A stretch of DNA of 64,000 bases from Glandiceps talaboti. Its lineage: Eukaryota; Hemichordata; Enteropneusta; Spengelidae. The position numbers and the translations under genes are program-made. Position 1 is the stretch's first letter, and each line of letters begins with the position of its first letter. The stretch covers positions 1,912,109-1,976,108 of the forward strand of contig NC_135567.1 of the NCBI RefSeq assembly GCF_964340395.1. Reading direction: 5' to 3'. Shown one piece after another: positions 36,860 to 45,974 of the stretch. The notes beneath the pieces were generated by a model that was not told the origin of the DNA, made no database searches, and worked only from the letters and a program-made list of their open reading frames with translations.

Positions 36860-37118
36860 TGTAGTGTTATGTACTACAGATCTATTACTGTATCTGTGTA
36901 GTGTTATGTACTACAGATCTATTACTGTATCTGTGTAGTGTTATGTACTACAGATCTATTACTGTTATCTGTGTAGTGTTATGTACTACAGATCTATTAC
37001 TGTATCTGTGTAGTGTTATGTACTACAGATCTATTACTGTATCTGTGTAGTGTTATGTACTACAGATCTATTACTGTATCTGTGTAGTGTTATGTACTAC
37101 AGATCTATTACTGTATCT
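36860..37118. repeat. 37-bp tandem repeat, seven copies
   Basis: The unit is TGTGTAGTGTTATGTACTAC then AGATCTATTACTGTATC. Each unit contains a small hairpin (GTAGTgttatgtACTAC). Confidence 0.95.
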
Positions 37119-37402
37119 GTGACAGACACCGATAAATGGCTAATAACAAATATAATGTATTATTATAAAATCATGAATAGAATATTAGCCCACAAGTAAC
37201 TGTTGTCCACCTCAGTATAGATATGATATATTTGTATTTCAGTTTTTATATTGGTGTTTTCTCAAAGCTTGTTGTATTATATATATCTGAGGCTTAACCC
37301 CAATGTTATTTATATCTATGACATTCAATATCTATTTTATCCTATACTCTGTGTTTTCTACACAAACACCTTGTTATGTTATTTATATCTAAGACATTCA
37401 AT

Positions 37403-39269
37403 CAGCGTGCGAAATTAACGCCGGTCCTTCGGCCCGAGACCAACAGATTTCCGTTCGGACCGACAGTTTTTCAGAATTACAACAACGTATCGGTCCTTAT
37501 GACCGACTGAAATTTGGAGTAAATAATAACATTTATTCAAAGATATATCCAATTTCACCTACATGAATCTGATCTTGTGTTACCTATTTTACTCTCGACA
37601 TGATCTCGTTCAAGTCAAGCGACACAGAGCCGCTAGTAGCTCGCTACGTGTTGTTGTCAATGTTGATATCATGTCTACATATGACGTAGCGTACAGCATT
37701 TACTTTATGAAATTATGTTAGCAAACACATAATTGGCCGAATTTCTCCAATTATTTGTGTCTTGACTAATCAGAACGTCTTAGACATCCAGACCTATTTT
37801 ACACATTCAGCACATGCGTCTTTTCCCACCATGATATAGTAATTGTTGTAAAGTTTACTGTTCTAAGTGTATGAAACTTTTAACGTGTTTGAGACAGTTC
37901 CACGTTGTATTTATAAAGTATGTGGCGATATTTAGAAGGCAGCAATGAGCTTCCGAAGAAGAAGACGAATTTCAACAGACAGTTTTTTTAAGGCTGGTAT
38001 TAAAGCTGGTAAATGTTAGCGGGTTTCCCGATCAATTTACCGGAGTTGCCCATGTGTGTGGCCATGATCAAAACAAACTGACGGAAAACATATAAATTAC
38101 TCTGGAAATGGCGTTTTAACTAATAAAGAAGGCAGGTACACTTCGTAAAATATCTTCAGTACGATAGTTTATATTTGTAAAACAGTAAAAAAAATGCGTA
38201 GTCTGATTGCTTTCAATTTGATTCATATGATAATGTATGTCCTGTCATGTTGTAATCAACGTATAAACTTAGAAATGTTGCATTTTTGTTGCAATTGTTT
38301 TATCTGGAATATTACTGCATCATGCCAAACACGGGTACATATAGTTGATTACACATTATAGTACAGTTACCATATAACGCTCACACGTCAAAAAAACTTG
38401 CATTGTAAGACATGTTTAGCCATACTTCTCTTCATCATGGTCAGATTTCTTACACAAACAGTCGAGTCAGAGACGATACTCAATACACCACTGTATGGTA
38501 TACGGGTAGGGCTTTATGGGGGGGGGGGGGGGCTTCAGTACATATTTGAAGGAAGACGAAACCGCTCCGTGTCACTTTTGTGGATGGAAATTGAAATAAA
38601 GTGAATACACAGTTTTCAAGAGGGATAGTTATGCGACAAAACTTTCTGCCATGATGAAGTTGTGGGTCTACTTTCACTAAGAGTTGGAAAGCTACATCAG
38701 CTGTTGCCACAGACGATGAATATGACTTTGGATATGTGATTCAGAATTTAGTGAATCGTACAGAGAGGAAGGAGAGGACTGTGATCTCTTGGAGATTGCA
38801 GATAATGCATATTTAATGATTCATTCACCCATATTATCTACAATCTATGGATATGTATTTCTATGGTGTAATGAATACATTCAGTCTCAGACCACTATAG
38901 TCTATAGGAACAGATTATGCGAGAATGAATATTCATAGTTTCTGGGTTCATAGTTACAAATGAAAATCTGTACTCATAGAATCAAATATTACTTCCAAGT
39001 TATTTGTTGACTCTGTAAGTGGAAATTTTATGAAATAATAGTGGATAGTGAACAATTCGTTGTACTCCCTTTTACTTTTATATCTAAAGATATGTTGTAT
39101 CATATTAAAGTTCAAAATCATTTAATCTGTAAATGGAGGGTATATAAATATAAGTCGTGAACGTGAACTGCATTGAGTATGGACCAGCAGTTTTCCTTAA
39201 GGACCAGCAGTATTTGCTACATGTCAGTCCTTATGACCAGTAGTCATTTTCCCTTAAGTTCACACACTG
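37403..39269. mobile_element. Non-autonomous hAT-type transposon with 8-bp target duplication
   Basis: The element starts CAGCGTGCGAAATTAACG and ends AAGTTCACACACTG. The end complements to CAGTGTGTGAACTT, giving imperfect terminal inverted repeats of about 14 bp starting CAG. It is flanked on both sides by CATTCAAT (37395-37402 and 39270-39277), a perfect 8-bp target duplication, the hallmark of hAT elements. The interior of 1.87 kb has only short reading frames: one starts MWRYLEGSNELPKKK at 37920, and an acidic frame DSEFSESYREEGEDCDLLEI lies near 38740. These may be relics of a transposase gene. It sits in intron 1 just upstream of exon 2a. Confidence 0.85.
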
Positions 39270-39400
39270 CATTCAATATCTATTTTATCCTATACTCTGT
39301 GTTTTCTCCACAAACATCTTGTTATGTTATTTATATCTAAGACATTCAATATCTATTTTATCCTATACTCTCTGTTTACTCCACATTATATTTCCATCAG

Positions 39401-39498
39401 CACTGAGTGAGGTTACGTTGGTCGTTATCGGGAACTATCTGATGATATCAAATCATCAGTACCTGATGCGATAGTCAGAGGTTTTCGGGGTCGACGTG
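39401..39498 (+). CDS. MIEN1: Selenoprotein W2/MIEN1-type gene, alternative exon 2a with in-frame TGA (Sec)
   Basis: A 98-bp exon with acceptor TTTCCATCAG and donor G|GTGAGA. Joined to exon 1 (TG|C) it reads C-T-E-TGA-G-Y, then VGRYRELSDDIKSSVPDAIV and RGFRGRR, and leaves the first G of a Gly codon for exon 3. The TGA (39408-39410) lies at the Sec position of the CxxU motif. The downstream pattern U-G-Y-x-x-x-Y-x-x-L matches the first helix of selenoprotein W (family knowledge: CxxU then Gly-Tyr, Lys-Tyr, Leu). Length and phases are identical to exon 2b at 41857, so the two are alternatives. Both give a 93-residue protein. A naive translation would stop after 11 residues. Confidence 0.82.
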
Positions 39499-39814
39499 GT
39501 GAGACTGTAGTTCATTATTTCATCTCTAGTGTGTTATCTTTCATCAACTATCACATATCAACCTTCTCCTCCTTTTACTATAACTAAATGGTACAGTCCT
39601 AATGTGTTTACCTTTCGATAGGATCATTCCATTTTTAATCCAGATTTTCCCAACTAGTAATTACAACAAGTTCACCCTTGGGAGAAAGGGGATAAGCAAC
39701 CAAATATTTAAAGTGGCCATATGTATGAGGATTGGGTATTTATTTTTGATTTTTAATTTACAGAACAATTTCATGATGGCTTCCTACTTGAAAAATCAAT
39801 GTGAAACAATATAT

Positions 39815-41185
39815 GTCAAGTCTGTGTTTGTAACTCAATACATTGCAGAGACCAAGTCTGTGTTTGTAACTCAATACATTGCAGAGACCAAGTCTGTGTT
39901 TGTAACTCAATACATTGCAGAGACCAAGTCTGTGTTTGTAACTCAATACATTGCAGAGACCAAGTCTGTGTTTGTAACTCAATACATTGCAGAGACCAAG
40001 TCTGTGTTTGTAACTCAATACATTGCAGAGACCAAGTCTGTGTTTGTAACTCAATACATTGCAGAGACCAAGTCTGTGTTTGTAACTCAATACATTGCAG
40101 AGACCAAGTCTGTGTTTGTAACTCAATACATTGGAGAGACCAAGTCTGTGTTTGTAACTCAATACATTGCAGAGACCAAGTCTGTGTTTGTAACTCAATA
40201 CATTGCAGAGACCAAGTCTGTGTTTGTAACTCAATACATTGCAGAGACCAAGTCTGTGTTTGTAACTCAATACATTGCAGAGACCAAGTCTGTGTTTGTA
40301 ACTCAATACATTGCAGAGACCAAGTCTGTGTTTGTAACTCAATACATTGCAGAGACCAAGTCTGTGTTTGTAACTCAATACATTGCAGAGACCAAGTCTG
40401 TGTTTGTAACTCAATACATTGCAGAGACCAAGTCTGTGTTTGTAACTCAATACATTGCAGAGACCAAGTCTGTGTTTGTAACTCAATACATTGCAGAGAC
40501 CAAGTCTGTGTTTGTAACTCAATACATTGCAGAGACCAAGTCTGTGTTTGTAACTCAATACATTGCAGAGACCAAGTCTGTGTTTGTAACTCAATACATT
40601 GCAGAGACCAAGTCTGTGTTTGTAACTCAATACATTGCAGAGACCAAGTCTGTGTTTGTAACTCAATACATTGCAGAGACCAAGTCTGTGTTTGTAACTC
40701 AATACATTGCAGAGACCAAGTCTGTGTTTGTAACTCAATACATTGCAGAGACCAAGTCTGTGTTTGTAACTCAATACATTGCAGAGACCAAGTCTGTGTT
40801 TGTAACTCAATACATTGCAGAGACCAAGTCTGTGTTTGTAACTCAATACATTGCAGAGACCAAGTCTGTGTTTGTAACTCAATACATTGCAGAGACCAAG
40901 TCTGTGTTTGTAACTCAATACATTGCAGAGACCAAGTCTGTGTTTGTAACTCAATACATTGCAGAGACCAAGTCTGTGTTTGTAACTCAATACATTGCAG
41001 AGACCAAGTCTGTGTTTGTAACTCAATACATTGCAGAGACCAAGTCTGTGTTTGTAACTCAATACATTGCAGAGACCAAGTCTGTGTTTGTAACTCAATA
41101 CATTGCAGAGACCAAGTCTGTGTTTGTAACTCAATACATTGCAGAGACCAAGTCTGTGTTTGTAACTCAATACATTGCAGAGATG
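39815..41185. repeat. 36-bp minisatellite, 38 nearly identical copies
   Basis: The unit is CAAGTCTGTGTTTGTAACTC then AATACATTGCAGAGAC. The only difference noticed is GGAGAG for GCAGAG at about 40133. Both strands are open throughout (528 codons on +, 502 on -) because the period is 36, but there is no support for a protein. Confidence 0.97.
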
Positions 41186-41287
41186 TAAATAGTATGTGAA
41201 AAGTTTTTTATTGTACATACATTTGTATAATAACAAGAATTTTAAACATTTGTGAATGTTCTGCAATTTATTTAATTACAACCAAAA

Positions 41288-41565
41288 ACTAGACTCCTAA
41301 GCATATGTTGTTCTCCTAAGCATATGTTGTTCTCCTAAGCATATGTTGTTCTCCTAAGCATATGTTGTTCTCCTAAGCATATGTTGTTCTCCTAAGCATA
41401 TGTTGTTCTCCTAAGCATATGTTGTTCTCCTAAGCATATGTTGTTCTCCTAAGCATATGTTGTTCTCCTAAGCATATGTTGTTCTCCTAAGCATATGTTG
41501 TTCTCCTAAGCATATGTTGTTCTCCTAAGCATATGTTGTTCTCCTAGGCATATGTTATTCCACAT
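41288..41565. repeat. 19-bp tandem repeat, about 15 copies
   Basis: The unit is TCTCCTAAGCATATGTTGT. The last copy diverges (CTAGGCATATGTTATTCC) as it runs into the right inverted arm, suggesting the array grew from the inner end of that arm. Confidence 0.95.
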
Positions 41566-41856
41566 TGATTTTTCAAGATGGAAGCCATGACAAAACTGTC
41601 TAAGTTATTAGTTGGAAATTCAAAATAAATACCCAATCCTCATCCATATGGTCACTTTTAAGTGAAGTCATACACTCATATACTTGTACATTGTGTATGT
41701 TGCACCCCTATTCAATGTAAAATGGAATGACCTCTCAATGGATTACAATAGGACTATACCAAGTCATATAATTAATAAGGATGGGAAGATTAATACTAAT
41801 TGTCTTTATTTCTCTTCTCTTTATTTGCATGTTAATTTCTTATTAATCTGGTGTAG

Positions 41857-41954
41857 TGGTGGCTGAGGTTACTATTCCCGCTGTACTGAACTCGCCCACG
41901 CTATAGAGGCTGATGTTCCTGGTGCAGTGGTTAGCCATGAGAGAGGAAGACAAG
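41857..41954 (+). CDS. MIEN1: Selenoprotein W2/MIEN1-type gene, alternative exon 2b with in-frame TGA (Sec)
   Basis: A 98-bp exon with acceptor CTGGTGTAG and a donor G|GTAAAA. Joined to exon 1 (TG|T) it reads C-G-G-TGA-G-Y, then YSRCTELAHAIEADVPGAVV and SHERGRQ, and passes the first G of Gly42 to exon 3. The TGA is at 41864-41866. Compared with exon 2a it keeps the U-G-Y start, the VP(D/G)A(I/V)V turn and the basic end. It changes the x-x pair of CxxU (GG for TE) and puts a Cys where 2a has Tyr18. The net charge of the helix also changes (His/Glu instead of Arg/Lys). The conserved protein pattern with diverged DNA argues that both copies are under selection. Confidence 0.85.
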
Positions 41955-42094
41955 GTAAAAAATGGTATACAACTACTTTATAGGGTATTGTTGAAATATC
42001 TATAGTACTAACAGATATAAAAATAAATACATTATTTTTAATATACCAATGGATTTAATATAAATAGTAATAAATCCACTCACAAACATGTACA

Positions 42095-42500
42095 GATAGT
42101 GTATAGACACCATACATAGTGTGTAGAGACACCATACATAGTGTGTATAGACACCATACATAGTGTAGAGACACCATACATAGTGTGTATAGACACCATA
42201 CATAGTGTGTAGAGACACCATACATAGTGTGTATAGACACCATACATAGTGTGTAGAGACACCATACATAGTGTGTATAGACACCATACATAGTGTAGAG
42301 ACACCATACATAGTGTGTAGAGACACCATACATAGTGTGTAGAGACACCATACATAGTGTGTATAGACACCATACATAGTGTGTATAGACACCATACATA
42401 GTGTGTAGAGACACCATACATAGTGTGTATAGACACCATACATAGTGTGTATAGACACCATACATAGTGTGTATAGACACCATACATAGTGTGTAGAGAC
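42095..42500. repeat. 22-bp satellite, left part
   Basis: Copies of ACACCATACATAGTGTGTATAG-type units (22 bp, also 20-bp forms lacking GT). This is the same family as 45975-49655, now split by the LINE insertion. Minus-strand frames through it are by-products. Confidence 0.95.
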
Positions 42501-45500
42501 TTTGATTTGATTTGATTTATTACTCTAGGTCAATGCATCCATAAATGGATTTTCATGCATTGAATATAAAAATACAAAACATACGTTAAAATACAAAGAC
42601 ACATAATTTAAAAATATGGGAGAGTAACAAAATTTACAGGGCAGAGTACAAAGATAAAATAAAAGTTATAAAAAGTAAAACACGAGAGATGCTAGAATTA
42701 TGAAGTTAAAAACGGTTTAAGACATTAAAAACTAAGTGTTTACTAAGTAGTCGTATTTGCGGAAATACATGAGCGGTATTTGAAAGAACGACTGTGTGCC
42801 TTTGGAATGTGGTATTTGGTCCGAGTATTGTATTGGTGTATTGTTGAGTTTTTGGTGACAAGATCAGATAAATAGAGTGGTACTTTTTTGCTTATACATT
42901 TACTGACAATATTTTTGAAGTGTTGATCGTGTCTTTCCTGAATAGTTGGCCAATTTAGAGAATTTCTGGCAAGTGTTACATGGTCTGATTTTTTAAGGCC
43001 ACATTGAATTCGTACAGCAAAATTTATGATACCTTGAAGACTACTTTTCAAAGTGAGATTACAATTAGAAAAGACTGTGTCACAGTAGTCTAAAAGGGAG
43101 AAGACAGTAGCAGCTATTACATTCTTTCTGACTTTTTCCGGTATACAACGCCTAACACGTGCCAGTCTTGTTAGACGGAAACCACATGCCCTACGGAGAT
43201 AAGACACATGGTTTGACCAACTGAGTTCAGGGTCCAGTTTCAAGCCTAAGCAGGTAGCAGACTTAGTAGCTTTGATAGTAATATCTTGAAAGGACAGAGA
43301 ATTAATGTGATTTGGTATTTTCTTTAGTTGTTGACGTGTACCGAAGAACATATACTGATATTTAGAGATATTTGGTTTCAAAGTATTTGCATGGAACCAT
43401 GTAGTTAAACGATTAATTTCGTATTTTAAGTCATTGTGAAGTACATCAATATCGGCAATGGTACTGTTTTTCAGAATATTGATGTCATCTGCAAAACCAT
43501 AAATTGGAGTGTTTGAGTGAAGCCAAGTAGGAAGGTCATTAATATATAGTGCAAATAATAAAGGTCCACAGACACTGCCTTGAGGTACTCCAGTTTTGAC
43601 CTGAATACAATTTGAAGATATGTTGCCAACTTTTACACTTTGAGTTCTACCTGATAGGTAACTTCTGAACCACTGAACTGCAGATGGATGAAAGTTGTAA
43701 CGTTGAAGTTTACTGAGAAGGATAGTGTGATTGACTGAATCAAACGCCTTTGAAAGGTCTAACATAAGAAGAGATGAAATTTTCCTATTGAACATGTTAT
43801 CAAGTATATCATCACACATACGCTGTAATAATGTAGCTGTCGAATGTTTTGGACGGAAACCAGAAAAAGTTGGATGGAGGATATTATTTGAATCTAAGTA
43901 ACTAATAAGTTGATTGCAGACTAAACGTTCAAGAACTTTTGAGAGAGTGGGGAGTAGAGAAATAGGGCGGTAATTGGAAACATCTTGTTTATCACGCTTG
44001 CCCTTTTTATAAATTGGAATAATTGTAGCTTTTTTCCAATCAGTTGGTACAATACCCTGAGAAATAGACTTGTTAAATATACATGTCAATGAAGGAACAA
44101 TAGCTGGAATTGACAGTTTGATTAACTTACAGTTAATATCATTCGGTGATGAAGACTTATTGGATGGCAATGCCGATAAGGCAGAGGTTACTTGTTGTTC
44201 TGTGACCTTAGAAAGTTGAAAACTAGTCTGTGGCATTTTGATGTGATCTAGTAAAGGTTCAACAGTGTTTATTTCTTCTTGAATGCGTGTACCTACATTG
44301 GCAAAGTACTGGTTGAAGTTATTGGCAAGAGGTAACGGGTCGTCGTGAGCTGGGAGAGTAGTGCAACGAGGATTTAATAGATCATTAATCCTTTTCCAGA
44401 CTTTGCTAGCATTGTGTAGGTTTTCAGTAATGACGTCTTCATAGAATTGTGTCTTAGCAGTGGTGATGTCATGTTTGATTATATTGCGGAATTTGACAAA
44501 TTCCATCCAGTAGACATGAAGGCCAGTGCGGTGGTGCATCTTCCTAAACCAGTCTCGAAGTTGCATTTTTCTTTTAATTTCTGTAGTTATCCATGGGTTG
44601 GATTTGGGTCGACATTTAATTTTCATGATGGGAGCATGCTTATCAAGAACGCTGGTATAAAGTGAGTTCCACATAGAAATCATAGCATTCAGATCATTGC
44701 ATGTTTCTATATTCTGCCAAGGAATTTTCTGTAAATCACTGATAAATTTTGATGGATCAATTTTCTTGAGTGGGCGAATGTACTTGACAGTCGGCGTAGG
44801 GCGTTTACGACGGGACTTGTATGGTAAGACAGAGTAAATTAAGTAGTGGTCACTGAGGGCAGTATGTAATATTGAAGAAGTAGCTGGAAATACTGAAGCA
44901 GGAGTGATAACAAGATCAATTAATGTTCTTGTTCTATCTGTTACACGTGTAGCACTGTCAATGTGTTGTTTCATGCCATGAAGGTCGAGGATTTCACGTA
45001 ACTTTTTGGCTTCTGGTTTTTGGCTCAACAGGTCACAATTAAAGTCACCGAGTAGGGCAAAGTGATCACCAAAGTTTTGATATGCATAAGCTATGTTCGA
45101 TGAAATTTGGTCCAGGCTTGAAGTAGGCAGTCGGGGTGGTTTATATATACATCCGATGGCAAAGTTGACAGGTTTACTTACTGAAATCCAAAGTTGTTCG
45201 ATCTGGTTAGGGTCTAAGTTATCTGAACACAGATTATCCAGAATGGTTATCTGAAGATCCGTATGATGGTATATTGCAATTCCGCCATGGGATGAATATT
45301 TACGATCATGTCTAATGAGGTTATAACCTTCAATAGTTAGTTCTTCGTTGGATGTGTTGTCGGATGCCCAAGTTTCAGTGATGAGGAGAATGTCAAAGAA
45401 CCTTGATGCATTGAAGAGCTTTAGCTGATCTAATGAACTCTGTAAACTTTGTATATTTAAATGACCGCAAGTGAAATATGGTATACCATGAAGTTGAGTG

Positions 45501-45974
45501 TTCAGGATTGTCGATGCATTCGATTGATCAGTGTCTATCCGTGAGTACGAATGAGAATCTTGGTTGTCATCAGGAATGAAGAATTTATCACCGATGAGGT
45601 CAGAAACGGGACCGGGGTTTAATTCAACGTCACCGGATAGTGATAAAAACTTGTAGTTGAATGTTGCTGAGCTATTTGGATAGTAATGAAGACTGCGATG
45701 ACTGTACTTCACTATCCATGGTTTTATTTGAAGAGTATTTATGCTCCATTTACAGTCTATGGTAGTAGAAGCAAGTGTATTGTTCGAATAATTATCACTC
45801 AGGGTGGAGCAGGTTGTAGATATAGCGATAATTACAATGACAGTTAGGAGATCAGTTGAAGTATTCATCTCGTGTAGCTAGTTGATTTACAGCTGCTCAG
45901 TGTATCATCTGATTGTTAGGTTAGAATCAGTGGTATGTAGCAGGTGATCTGTAGCAACAGTAGTTGAGTTATGC
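42501..45974 (-). mobile_element. Near full-length non-LTR retrotransposon (CR1/L2-like LINE with 2A)
   Basis: On the minus strand the element runs from about 45974 (5' end) to 42501 (3' end). It carries one long ORF, a roughly 240-bp 3' UTR and a 3' tail of AATAAATCAAATCAAATCAAAG, a short tandem tail typical of CR1/L2-type LINEs. Both edges lie in 22-bp satellite, and the hexamer AGAGAC occurs immediately outside each edge (42495-42500 and 45975-45980), consistent with a target duplication. Because the target is a tandem repeat the hexamer match alone is weak evidence. The intact ORF suggests a recent insertion. Confidence 0.85.
42743..45868 (-). CDS. LINE ORF: 2A peptide, APE endonuclease and reverse transcriptase, 1041 aa
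   Basis: A single uninterrupted ORF. Residues 1-24 look like a signal peptide (hydrophobic LLTVIVIIAI). A 2A ribosome-skipping motif, GDVELNPGP, lies at 79-87, predicted to part the polypeptide between Gly86 and Pro87. An AP-type endonuclease follows: HLNIQ (Asn138), ITETW (Glu165), GDFN (274-277) and SDH (339-341). Reverse transcriptase: SNYRPISLLP near 631, LDLSKAFD (Asp704), TGVPQGS near 759-765 and FADD (792-795) with the catalytic aspartates present. It ends with the usual C-terminal basic region. All catalytic residues I can check are intact, so the element may be active. 2A motifs are known at the N-terminus of some CR1/L2/Crack-type elements of invertebrate deuterostomes. The clade is inferred, not proven. 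Confidence 0.92.
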   Translation of the reverse strand: MNTSTDLLTVIVIIAISTTCSTLSDNYSNNTLASTTIDCKWSINTLQIKPWIVKYSHRSLHYYPNSSATFNYKFLSLSGDVELNPGPVSDLIGDKFFIPDDNQDSHSYSRIDTDQSNASTILNTQLHGIPYFTCGHLNIQSLQSSLDQLKLFNASRFFDILLITETWASDNTSNEELTIEGYNLIRHDRKYSSHGGIAIYHHTDLQITILDNLCSDNLDPNQIEQLWISVSKPVNFAIGCIYKPPRLPTSSLDQISSNIAYAYQNFGDHFALLGDFNCDLLSQKPEAKKLREILDLHGMKQHIDSATRVTDRTRTLIDLVITPASVFPATSSILHTALSDHYLIYSVLPYKSRRKRPTPTVKYIRPLKKIDPSKFISDLQKIPWQNIETCNDLNAMISMWNSLYTSVLDKHAPIMKIKCRPKSNPWITTEIKRKMQLRDWFRKMHHRTGLHVYWMEFVKFRNIIKHDITTAKTQFYEDVITENLHNASKVWKRINDLLNPRCTTLPAHDDPLPLANNFNQYFANVGTRIQEEINTVEPLLDHIKMPQTSFQLSKVTEQQVTSALSALPSNKSSSPNDINCKLIKLSIPAIVPSLTCIFNKSISQGIVPTDWKKATIIPIYKKGKRDKQDVSNYRPISLLPTLSKVLERLVCNQLISYLDSNNILHPTFSGFRPKHSTATLLQRMCDDILDNMFNRKISSLLMLDLSKAFDSVNHTILLSKLQRYNFHPSAVQWFRSYLSGRTQSVKVGNISSNCIQVKTGVPQGSVCGPLLFALYINDLPTWLHSNTPIYGFADDINILKNSTIADIDVLHNDLKYEINRLTTWFHANTLKPNISKYQYMFFGTRQQLKKIPNHINSLSFQDITIKATKSATCLGLKLDPELSWSNHVSYLRRACGFRLTRLARVRRCIPEKVRKNVIAATVFSLLDYCDTVFSNCNLTLKSSLQGIINFAVRIQCGLKKSDHVTLARNSLNWPTIQERHDQHFKNIVSKCISKKVPLYLSDLVTKNSTIHQYNTRTKYHIPKAHSRSFKYRSCISANTTT

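Larger units (their letters stand above)
39708..41662. mobile_element. Inverted-repeat element carrying two tandem arrays, copy 1
   Basis: The left arm (about 39708-39805) and right arm (about 41545-41662) are complementary. For example GAGGATTGGGTATTTATTTT at the left has its perfect complement AAAATAAATACCCAATCCTC at the right, and the inner ends share CTTGAAAAATCAATGTG. Between the arms are a 36-bp array, a short unique spacer and a 19-bp array. A second copy lies at 54571-55623 in the last intron of the same gene. No transposase is visible. It separates the alternative exons 2a and 2b. Confidence 0.75.

Noticed and set aside
39602-41266. 528-codon + ORF and 502-codon - ORF
   Set aside because: Both run through the near-perfect 36-bp array. 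Being open on both strands shows the period effect, not coding.
39401-41954. Reading TGA in exons 2a/2b as a nonsense mutation in a pseudogene
   Set aside because: TGA is the only stop in each exon, sits exactly at the SelW Sec position in both copies, splice sites are intact, and exons 3 and 4 are fully open with a conserved CVIL end.
44447-44665. 72-codon + ORF inside the LINE
   Set aside because: Antisense shadow of the reverse transcriptase ORF.
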